Source: Lactuca virosa (lineage: Eukaryota > Streptophyta > Magnoliopsida > Asterales > Asteraceae). From it: a stretch of 64,000 bases of DNA. The translations under genes were made by a program, and so were the position numbers. Shown piece by piece: positions 33,840 through 42,983 of the stretch. Under the pieces are notes generated by a model. The model saw only the letters and a list, made by a program, of their open reading frames with translations. It was not told the DNA's origin and did not search any database. Location of the stretch: contig CAKMRJ010005634.1 of assembly GCA_928212115.1 (NCBI GenBank), positions 121,640,464-121,704,463 of the forward strand, written 5' to 3'. Positions within the stretch are counted from its first letter, which is position 1; each line of letters starts with the position of its first letter.

Positions 33840-34883
33840 CTGATCCCTGAGTAAGCTGAGGAGACTCAGCCTTCTTGTGGCCAGTCTGGTTGCAATGAAA
33901 GCAAACCGAAAATCCCTTGAGGCAGTCCCTCGCCATGTGCCCCTCCTTGCCACATTTTTAGCAAGTCCCTGCTCAGCAAGATCCCTCGTGGGTCTTGCCG
34001 CACTTGCCACAAGTGCGGCCCTTCTGGCCTCCTACTCTCGAATCAGCGGGCTTAGCCCGCTTTGTTACCGGCTGCGACTGTACCGGTCTCCTATCTCTCC
34101 CCTGCTGCTCTCCCTCCACTATGATCTGAATCTCCAACTCAATCTCTCTCCTTCTGGCATTGGTCTGCAGATCAGCCAATTTCCGGTATGATGAGTTCAA
34201 ACTCCCGAATATCCCTCCTCAAGATGCTCAAATACCGACTCACACGTGTCTGCTCAGTGGACACGTGCTCAGGGCAAAACAGCGCCCTCTCATGAAACAT
34301 CCTCGTAATCTCTGTCACTGACTATGTCCTCTGCTTGAGAGACAGAAACTCATGTGCCAAACGTTCCATCTCCACCCGACGAACATACTTATCTCGAAAA
34401 TAACTTGGTGAACCTCTCCCAAGTCACTATAACATGATATGTAGGGGTAAAATCAGTCGTCACAAACTTCCACCAGTCCTTCGCTCCCAAGCGAAGCTGG
34501 TTCAGCGCAAACCAAACTCTTAGATGCTCTGGGCATGAACACATATAGAAACACCCCTCAATGTCATAGATCCATCTCATAGCAGCGATCGGATCTTGCG
34601 TCCCATCAAACTATGATGGCTTCGTGTTGTTGAACTCACGGAACAACAACGAGTCACCTCCCTGTGGCCTCAAAGCAGCTAGGGTTGCGGTGGCTGCGAC
34701 AGGAACAACCTCTGTGACAACAGCGTATCGCTCATCGAACGTCTCAATCAGTGTGGTCTTAATATACCCGAACATCTCTGGTATGACCTCTCTGATAGCT
34801 GCGGCCACCTCCTCATGAATGATCATGCGGATCTCCTCGTCACTGGTACCACTGCCCCTAGGGTTGTTGCGGGTAACCACCAT
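33840..34883 (-). pseudogene. Gypsy gag with three zinc knuckles
   Basis: The start is taken at the ATG 34883-34881 (MVVTRNNPRGSGTSDEEI). Capsid-type sequence follows (AAMRWIYDIEGCFYMCSCPE, then LRLGAKDWWKFV). After several stops and a frame change come RTCGKCGKTHEGSC, KCGKEGHMARDC and CFHCNQTGHKKAE, the triple Cys/His cluster usual in Tekay gag (34020-33880). Gag forms the virus-like particle around the RNA. This copy is broken by more than one stop. Confidence 0.75.
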
Positions 34884-35556
34884 AGTGTCTCTGAAATGCA
34901 AACACAAAATCATCAGAGACTAGCTCAATACATACACTCACTCGGTTACCTAACCCTACTTGCTCCTTAGCACCCTAAGATTCTTACTTGGGTCACATAC
35001 AGATCTGGTGCTTTTAGTAGTACAGGCCCAATACTACCTTCCACACCAACCTATAGTCGTCCCAAGTCCTCCTCCTAGGATCCTAATTCACAAATACCCT
35101 ATCCCTCACGGATGTCACACTACTCTCTCGGTAGGTTCCTCAATGCTCATCTAGGTATCTCTAGATTACTCAAACTCTCTCTAAAAGATTTCTGCTATGT
35201 TTCCCCTACTCAGTACACACACAGAGCAAATAGTAGAAAAGATCAATCAATAGCATACCCTAGGCTGAGGCATCATGAATCAAGCAACTCTAGCTCTAAA
35301 TCCTGAAATACCTAGCCTATCCTCTAGCATACAGCTCTACATCTCATAAATATCTCATAATACAAACAAGTAATGGTATTTTGGGAAATCACCGTTCGGG
35401 CTCTGGCTGATTGTACACACTGCTCCGTCTCGTTATCTCTTGAAAGCTCTTACTTGTTTTTTTTAGAAAAATCATTTCTTTTAAAAAAAACTTTTCTCAA
35501 ATCCTCCGTTTGAGTCCAGACATACCCGAGAGTAATTTCGAATCCCTCAAACCAAG

Positions 35557-35568
35557 GATCTGATACCA
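35557..35568 (-). promoter_or_regulatory. Primer-binding site of the gypsy element (initiator Met tRNA)
   Basis: Minus strand TGGTATCAGATC, three bases after the 5' LTR end (GTTACA). It confirms that the right-hand LTR is the 5' one. Confidence 0.8.
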
Positions 35569-35571
35569 ACT

Positions 35572-37386
35572 TGTAACACCGTAAATTTTCAAACAAAATT
35601 TTCATTTTTAAATCACATAAAACTCCATATCACATTTTCTCAAAACCACAATGTATCATTTGTCAAAATCACAAATTAACAAAACAACTGATGGTATCCC
35701 AAATTCGTCAACATAGTCTCGAACAAGTGTGTACAATCAAGTTGGCACCTTCCCGCGATCCTTAAAAGTACCTGAAACACATATCACACAACACGGTAAG
35801 CACGGAGCTTAGTGAGTTCCCCAAAATACCACATACACAAATAATAAGCCTCTCATGGCTATAGCTCGGCATGGACCCTCCGCTCATGCGTCTCGGTGAG
35901 GACCCTCCGGCCTCACGACTCAGTGTGGACCCTCTGGTCATGTGTCTCAGTGAAGACCCTTCGGTCTTCACAGCTCGGTTCGTACCCTCCAGTCCTGTAT
36001 CTCAGTGAGGACCCTCCGGTCTCACAACTCGGTTTGGACCCTCCGGTCATACTCAGTAAGGCACAAAATAATATAGCACATATCACAAAGACAAGATGCA
36101 TAATATCACATAACTCAATATAAGCACATAGGACCCTCCGGTCGATAACTCAAATAAGACCCTCCGGTCACACAGTATTACCACTCAGGTAAGTATAGTG
36201 AGAAGACTCACCTCGTAAGTAAGCAAGTAGATCTAGTACCCCACGAACAGTCTAGACTCCGCCTACATAATATAATTATCTCTAATCAACAAATTTGTAA
36301 TAACCACCAAGCTAATTCTTGTACTAGGTCTCCAAAGGGTGAAAAGACCATTTTACCCCTCCATGGTCTCCAAAGTCCACAATTGACCAACCCTAAAAGT
36401 CAATGAAAGTCAACACTCGAGTCAACAGACCCTGTTGACCCAACTCGGCGAGTGCACCTATGTGACTTGTCGAGTTCCTCATGTCCTCAAAATAATCGGG
36501 AAAACTCCAACTCAACTCGTTGACTTGTCTCATCAACTCGTTGAGTTGTAGTGCGTTCAGACTATCGGGGAAACCCTTGCTGACTTGTCGAGTTGGCTCA
36601 TGCACTCGCTGAGTCCCTCTAGACCAATTCTCATATAGACGATTCTAAGCAGAAATAAGGTCCCAAACTCTAGATCTAGCCTCCCAAGGCCGAAATACCA
36701 CGTAAAGCTGCAAGTTTTACGTCCATGCATGGCATCTAGGGCTCGAAATGCCAAAACAAGCTCTATATAGGGTTTAATGCATAAAAGCTTGCCACTAGCT
36801 TGATAAAGCTTGGACCTTTGGGCTCAAAGGACCTCCTATTGTCCACATCTGAAGTCTCAACTCCATGGCAAGCTCAAATAACTCTAGAACTCAAAGAAGG
36901 ATGGAAAAAGGCCCTAAACTCCCTAGAAAAGGGATCTAACCAAACAATGAGCAAGGTGGTGACTTTTTACCTTCAGACAGCAGCTAGGGATGAATGAACA
37001 CCGGATCCAAAAGCTCCCTCTAGTCCCAAGCCTTTTGCTCCTCAACCTTCCTCCAAAAATGCACTAAAACCCACAATATTAGCCTCTCTTTCTCTCACAC
37101 AAGGTTATGGCTCGATTAGGGTTTCTCTCAGAGTGTTAAGATGATAAGGGAGGCGGAAATGAAGGCTTAAGGTCCTTTAAATAGGACATAAACCCTGAAA
37201 ATTAGGTTTTTCACACTCATCACCTACTCGTCGAGTTGGGGTCCTCCAACTCGTCGAGTAGACTATAGAAATCACGCGGTCATCAACTCCTCTACTCGGC
37301 GAGTTGGGGCATCCAACTCGTCGAGTTGCTCTAACATCATGAATGCACATTAATGAAATATTATACCTAAGAGTAGGGATGTTACA
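35572..37386 (-). repeat. 5' LTR of the complete gypsy element
   Basis: 1815 bp, without the MITE of the left copy. Promoter-side palindromes 37212-37330, TATA box about 37174-37185, leader-side palindromes 36432-36620, GACC-nnnn-GGTC array 35870-36170. The two LTRs differ by scattered point changes, many of them C/T or G/A. Confidence 0.9.
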
Positions 37387-37806
37387 AAATTTATTTTGGT
37401 ATTAAACATAGTTGATATTGTATTATAATAGGTACTAATATCAAAAGTACAATGTCATTACCAAAATTAAAACAAGTAATACATGATTCCACAACCCATA
37501 TGAGAACACATCATTAATAATTGTCTCACGTAGGATGTCACGTGAGCAAATTTTGAAGAAGCAAATGACTAAATGTGTTCAAAAACATCAAAGACTTATT
37601 TTACATAAAAAAAAATTAAGCAGATAAAATAAAAATTAAATGTGTACAAATTAAAAACTAAACCTGGAATAGTCAGTCATAAAAACTGAATGTGTACAAA
37701 AACAATAATGTCAAAGGTTTATTTTACACAAAAAAAAATAATGAAGACTAAATGTATATAAAATAAGAACTATATTATTTTTTTAGGTCATTCTCGCTAT
37801 AATTAA

Positions 37807-39326
37807 TAAAAACTATTTTGATTGGTGAATCGTGTATTATGTTGTATACATAATACAACTTTAAAAAGGAAAGTGATAAGTAAAAAAAATATAATTTTAT
37901 CTTATATGGAGCGTTGGTTCGTATAATATGGGACATGAGGAACATGAGAGACATATCCCGAATAAACTTGGTTTATTTCGTTGTGATTGTATTCTCTATC
38001 ATGTTAGATCAAAGAAAATATAGTAAAATAATAATTTATAATTTGGCAGCTGATTCTTCCACTGAAGATTTTGATAAATCCACTGAAATTATAAGTGGTA
38101 TGACAACTATGTCCTCGTAGTGTATTAGTTTTTTTTTGGTGGATAATTCTACCTGAGCCAATTATTTTAAAAAAAGTCACTGCCAACGTTAGTACGGGCT
38201 TCATGTCCAACTAACTCCCCTCACTCACAATCGCATCGCCCTCTTCACTTTTCTCTCTGTTTTAATCAACCATTTTCTTCTTCAGAGCTACCACACTACC
38301 ACAGAGACGACTAGCTTCACTGCCGGCCTCCACGGTGACCACCACCTCCACTGCCGGCGTAGGTACCGGTTTTATTTTAGACGGAGAATTTCGGCGACCT
38401 CTTTTGAGAATGAGAAAAAGAGAAGTGAAGATATTCATAATTCAATGACGCTAAGCTAAATACCTTGATTTTTATTGAATTTTTACAAGATTTATATTTA
38501 AAATGGTTCACATGCATATGGAGAGAACTACAGCAAGGAGCATGAAACAATGAAGTCTTGAATAAAAAAAAAGGAACACTTGAACCAAAAAAAAAGGCTT
38601 CACCAAATCCGCCCTTGCTATAGTAAAAAGAATGAGAAATTAAAAAAATCTAACTATCAAGCTTCACCATGAACGTGGTTTCTCTTTATTTTGATATGTA
38701 AAATTCTCATTATTCACAGGTAAAAGGAAAAACTATAATGTATATTTACGATAATCATAACTTAACTCAATTATTGAATTTTAAATTCCTCAACTATTGT
38801 GTTGTAACTTAGATCAATAATATTTGATATCAATCCCATATAGGCATACATAGAGAATCAGAGGCCACACATGATCATGATCTTTTAATAGAATAAGAAT
38901 CATGATCACTTCCCAGAAGTAGCGGATTTCCGGCTGAAGATTGAAGCGCCGAAGGAGGAGGAAGAAGGACCGTCCAGTGTGTCGTGGTTGGAAAATGGAA
39001 ACAAATCTTTTGGATCTTTTTCCCTCTTCAATATCAATTAGAATAAGGGTATATATGTCAATGCACTATTAATTCAGTGGATGTATAAAAATATACTGTA
39101 GAAAAATCAGTTCCCTTATAATTTATAAAAGCATAGATTTTATAGAAACTTTTTTAGTATTTGATTTTTATTGGAAAAGTCTTACTTTATTTTCAAAAAA
39201 CCATTAAATACTTAAAATAAAAAAAATTGCAGCCAGCATCGGTTAAAATCTCTAATATGAAAACTGATATGTTTTTTTTTCAAGAAAAATATGTTTTTTT
39301 TCCTAAACATGGAAGAATTTCAAGGA
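37807..39326. other. Unassigned sequence between the two MULEs
   Basis: A GC-richer stretch at 38210-38420 (CACTGCCGGC repeated, CTTCTTCAGAGC) and a purine-rich one at 38925-38985 look like fragments of a former gene's 5' region, but no protein frame of meaning was found. The rest is AT-rich. Confidence 0.4.
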
Positions 39327-39335
39327 TATTTTTTA

Positions 39336-39422
39336 GGGAAAATGACGTATAGGCCCTATAATGTTTTTAGGGTTTACCCATTTAGCCACTTAATTTATTT
39401 TGTGGTTTAATAAGGGAACGAA
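39336..39422 (+). repeat. Left TIR of the MULE
   Basis: 87 bp matching the right end (56215-56301, inverted) with about five differences. It lies upstream of the small ORF and presumably helps to drive it. Confidence 0.9.
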
Positions 39423-39600
39423 ATATCTGTTACCTATCAATATAATCTCTTTCACCTATTGTAGTCGGTATACGTTGCCACATAAACCTAGCCTAACACG
39501 TAAGCGATAACATGGCAAGAATTTAAAGCGTCGAACTACCGCAACGACGTCGTATTGAAGGCGAATCGTAAGGAGCAAGGATCCACTGTTCAAGCGCCTC

Positions 39601-39610
39601 CATATAAAAT
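39601..39610 (+). promoter_or_regulatory. TATA box of the small MULE ORF
   Basis: CATATAAAAT about 80 bp before the ATG at 39685. The transposase gene at the other end has a similar one (minus strand, 56051-56060) about 75 bp before its ATG. Confidence 0.5.
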
Positions 39611-39684
39611 CAAGACTTCCTTGACCTAAAATGGCACATCTGCAAACTTCACTACCCCAATCTCGTCTCTAAGTTTACTCCAAA

Positions 39685-40089
39685 ATGCCTTCGATCGCAC
39701 ATGCAGAACACAGCTGGTCTCCAAACTACCGTCGTCACATGGATGAGAATCATTCGAATGGTGTAACCAACGAAGACATGGCTATCAATCTGCTGCAAAC
39801 CCAGTTGGAACTGTCTCTTATACGGGAGGACTTCCAAGACCAGTTGCGTGAGCTCCGTCAGGCAGTTAATCGAGACTTGGATGCCATGAACCGTGAGGTC
39901 GATGACGTTCTCGCTGGTCAGTTGGATATCTCAAATATCGTTGTTGATCTTAAAAATCATTTCGTTTCTCTGCAAGGAGCATATGTGAAGATGGTCTTCC
40001 AGCACAACAAACGTAAGAAGCTGAAGTATTGTATTGGGATTGTTGGTGTTGTTACTGTGTCTGTGGTGACGTATATGTTCTTTAACTAA
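39685..40089 (+). CDS. Small MULE-borne protein with coiled coil and C-terminal membrane segment
   Basis: 134 codons, uninterrupted ATG to TAA. Residues 1-30 are polar and His/Asn-rich. Residues about 35-105 form a long amphipathic helix with heptad-like spacing (NLLQTQLELSLIREDFQ, then LRELRQAVNRDLDAMN), probably a coiled coil. KRKK lies at about 109-112. Residues about 114-133 are hydrophobic (IGIVGVVTVSVVTYMFF) and end the protein, a layout typical of tail-anchored membrane proteins. It lies inside the MULE, has its own TATA-like box, and points towards the transposase gene. I do not recognise a family and no function can be assigned. It could be an element gene in the mudrB position or a captured host gene. 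No introns are evident. Being intact while the transposase is broken is notable. Confidence 0.65.
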   Translation: MPSIAHAEHSWSPNYRRHMDENHSNGVTNEDMAINLLQTQLELSLIREDFQDQLRELRQAVNRDLDAMNREVDDVLAGQLDISNIVVDLKNHFVSLQGAYVKMVFQHNKRKKLKYCIGIVGVVTVSVVTYMFFN

Positions 40090-40712
40090 AAAAAGTTGTG
40101 TAGGTTGAAGCATTTCAGTCCTGGGTTTTGTGTTTTGGTGTGTTATTTATGTTGTTTAGTGTCAATATTAGTAGTAGATTTTGTGTGTGTTGCTGGTATT
40201 AGTTTGAGATGTTGTTGTGTAGATTTGGTGGTGGTGTTGCCTGGGCTGCTGATGGTCATCGTTTTTTGATGAAGTTTTTTATCGATGATCTGTAATAGGT
40301 TATTCAATAGCAGAAAGTGATGTAAACAAACCCATGGCTGAAATGTGTTTTAATATGTTATTATTAAAAAAAATTGTCTTACACCTGTATCTGTATGTGT
40401 GCATGGAAGAAAGAAACATTTGGGGATTATATATGTTTCAGTAACTTGTTCCCAAGCCAATCATGTGGATGTCCATCAACTGGGACGGGACCACAAGCCA
40501 AAGCAAAATGAATATACCTTTTTAATGCACATAGACAGGGACCACAAATGATGCAGTTTGGGAAAAGGGACAAAACTAAACAATACCTTTGCACACGATG
40601 CATTGTGTCTGCTTGTCTACAAACCTTTTTTGGAAAAAAATAGGGAAGTTTTCTAAAGATGGACTTTTTCATGTTGAATGGATTAAGTCACAAGTACCCT
40701 GTTTTTGACAAT

Positions 40713-40918
40713 GACTTAATTACCCCTACACCCAAAATGGTCAATTTACAATGACTTAATTACCCCACATCCAAAATGGTTAATTTACAATGACGTAATG
40801 ACCCCCACACCCAAAATGGTCAATTTACAATGACTTAATTAACCCCACATCCAAAATGATTAATTTACAATGACTTAATTACCCCCACATCCAAATTGGT
40901 CAATTTACTTTGTAATGA
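40713..40918. repeat. ~42-bp tandem repeat, five copies, in the MULE
   Basis: Five units of AATGACTTAATTACCCC-ACA-CCAAAATGGTCAATTTAC with small changes. It lies between the 3' ends of the two convergent genes, the region where maize MuDR also has its intergenic sequence. Confidence 0.85.
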
Positions 40919-41365
40919 CTAAAATGCCCATAAAACCCCTACATATTTGTGGCATGGGACAACAATAACATACCATATAACAACTTACCACGCAACAAAA
41001 CAACATAGTAGACCATAAAAGAACATACATAGATCATTTGTTTATTGCAACACACATTCACTACAAATAACAAACAATTATCTAATCCAACTCCATGGCC
41101 GTTGCAAGAGTGCTACCTTCACCTCCCACATTTTTTGCAAGCTTCATTTTAATGATTCTTTCTGACTTCTTTCATTCGTTAGGCAGTTTAACAAATTAAC
41201 TTGATGAACACGAGCATCGACCTTCACCCCTTCCTCCCGTCCATTGACTCCCACCATATTCTCTTCCTTACCAGTCCTCTCCAAAGCATCACTAGCATCT
41301 ACCATTACCTCATCATCCCTAACCCCTGTGGCAACGTTTACAGACTGCTGCGTAGGTATAGTTTT

Positions 41366-41643
41366 CTATTTCTTTGTTCCATTTTGTTTGGATGTCCCTA
41401 CACCTTTACTACAAGTAGCCTTGTTGTGTCCTTTCTCCTTACATATACTACAAGAAACTTTCTTCCATGCCTTGGAGACAGTGTGTTTTCCCATCCGTTC
41501 AGAAGCATCTCTTCTTCTCTTTATTGTTGGCCTGCCTGGCATACGTCTTTTCAATGGAGGCAAAGGGGGTATCAAGTCAGTAGAAGGCCACATATTTTTT
41601 CCATTCATCCCATGGATTGGCTGTTTGTAAGTATTATGGTATA
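41366..41643 (-). pseudogene. C-terminal part of the MULE transposase (mudrA-like)
   Basis: Minus-strand reading from the gypsy insertion: YHNTYKQPIHGMNGKNMWP, then PLPPLKRRMPGRP, then VSCSICKEKGHNKATC and a stop at 41366. The Pro/Arg-rich linker and the final CCHC knuckle (C..C...GHNKATC) are the usual ending of plant MULE transposases. The rest of the gene is at 52654-55976, on the far side of the solo LTR. The shared 5 bases GTATA (41639-41643, 52649-52653) make the join unambiguous. Confidence 0.85.
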
Positions 41644-41854
41644 TGTCACAACTAGCATTTAAGCTAGGAAATTCTATTCTCATGTAAACACCATCTAGTA
41701 TAAGGCATGTACTCTAAGTGAAAATCATACTCTATGCTTAATCGAACCATCCATTTGAATCCAAACTCTTGATCTAAGTTCAAAACCTAATACAATACAT
41801 CTCATTTGGATTGAAAACTCTAAAAATCCCGGTTCAAGTTTATTATGAACTAGG

Positions 41855-42200
41855 ATTCTCTTATTGGGCCTAATGGACCAATAAACCTTCAATTTGACTA
41901 CATGGGGCCTAGAAACCCTAATTGGACACTAATTGGACCCACATTCATAAAACTTTAGCATTTTAGGCCATGTGGGCCTAGATTAATACATTTTATCTCT
42001 AATGGGCCATGATGGGCCATAAATGATTTCATTACCCCTAAAGGGCCATAAACTCCATTTCTTTTATTCAAATGGGTCGTGAACCATCCTAAGGGCCCAA
42101 TGGGCCGAAAATTATTATTGGGCTTATGAGATTCGATCAAAGCCAAGAATTTGGGCCCAAAATCATTTCATCCTCATTTCATCAAGCCCATTCTCGGCCC
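41855..42200 (+). repeat. GGGCCCA/TGGGCC site array, upstream cluster
   Basis: About ten sites in 340 bp, including ATGGGCCATGATGGGCCAT, two full GGGCCCA and AATGGGCCG. It ends at the TA microsatellite. TGGGCC is also the core of plant 'site II' promoter elements bound by TCP factors; use here is inferred. Confidence 0.65.
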
Positions 42201-42203
42201 ACA

Positions 42204-42318
<115 letters not shown>

Positions 42319-42529
42319 TATGTATACATATTTGGTAAAAAAAATGAATGAAAAATGAAATGAAGAAATCAAATGAAATACAAGCTTGACACCTAATTTT
42401 TGTTTAGTGGTAATCAAGGCTAGGATTTCATAATCCATCATGTAATAACCAAAAATCCACTCCATCCCCTCTATTCTTAATCTTGGCCGAACACACACCC
42501 TCACCACCTTGATTTTCCTTCAAAATTCT

Positions 42530-42647
42530 TGTTAGAACAAAGTTCTTTTAGGATCGTTAGATTCTATGCAAGCAAACAATTAAGAACGTAATCAAGAACA
42601 CAAGAATGGCTTTGAATATGTCGAATGATTAATACTTCAACACCTCA
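42530..42647 (-). repeat. Truncated 3' LTR of the nested copia
   Basis: 118 bp matching 49893-50010 without visible change. The remaining 191 bp of the LTR, which would hold the TATA box and the U3 end, are absent, and A-rich and palindromic sequence follows instead. Confidence 0.8.
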
Positions 42648-42774
42648 ATAGAAAAAGAAAATATTTTTGGATTTTTGAAGTTTTCTGAAAAATAATAAAA
42701 ACAGAAAAAGAAAATAAAGTTGCATAAAACACTCTTTGAACAAAATGTACAACCGAAACCTTATCTTAAAAGAA

Positions 42775-42965
42775 TGAAGCGAAATAGACCGAGCGGTCGG
42801 TCCATTTCGGTTCCTTAGAATTCCAGAGCCGAAATAGACCGAGCGGTCGGTTCATTTCGGTTCCTCAAAATTCCAGAGCCGAAATAGACCGAGCGGTCGG
42901 TTCATTTCGGTTCCCGAAAATTATGGAGCTGAAATAGACCGAGCGTTCGCTCCATTTCGCTTGTC
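42775..42965 (-). repeat. ~50-bp palindromic tandem repeat, four copies
   Basis: Four units containing CGAAATAGACCGAGCGGTCG followed by GT-CATTTCGG. The core GACCG-AG-CGGTC and the outer CCGAAAT...ATTTCGG are inverted repeats. The first three are nearly the same; the fourth has GCGTTCGC changes. It lies between the pol stop (42984) and the truncated 3' LTR. Confidence 0.8.
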
Positions 42966-42983
42966 TAATTTTTAGGTGTTGAA

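Larger units (their letters stand above)
28285..37386 (-). mobile_element. Complete Ty3/gypsy (Tekay-like) element, 9.1 kb
   Basis: LTRs at 28285-30290 (3' LTR in element sense) and 35572-37386 (5' LTR) both run TGTAACACCG...GATGTTACA on the plus strand. AAATTT flanks both outer edges (28279-28284, 37387-37392); a 5-bp duplication plus one chance base explains this. On the minus strand the order is primer-binding site, gag with zinc knuckles, protease, RT, RNase H, integrase, chromodomain-like tail, polypurine tract. The frame is almost continuous but carries about a dozen in-frame stops. The element entered the old MULE. Confidence 0.9.
27334..37797. mobile_element. Old Mutator-like element with long TIRs, split by a gypsy element
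   Basis: The left end (27334 to about 27645) and right end (about 37490-37797) are inverted copies some 310 bp long. They share GAATGACCTAAAA-type starts (GGGAAAATGACC left, GCGAGAATGACC right), several ACACATTTAGTC.TTAT words and CACGTG...GGGACAAT near the inner edge. They are clearly diverged. Flanking 9-mers TATAGTTTA and TATAATTAA agree at 7 of 9 positions, as expected for an old 9-bp duplication. Without the nested gypsy element it is about 1.36 kb and non-autonomous. Its interior (27646-28278) has a minus-strand frame (IPLYAIEIDETEVEYIFFLD) that I do not recognise. Confidence 0.75.
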
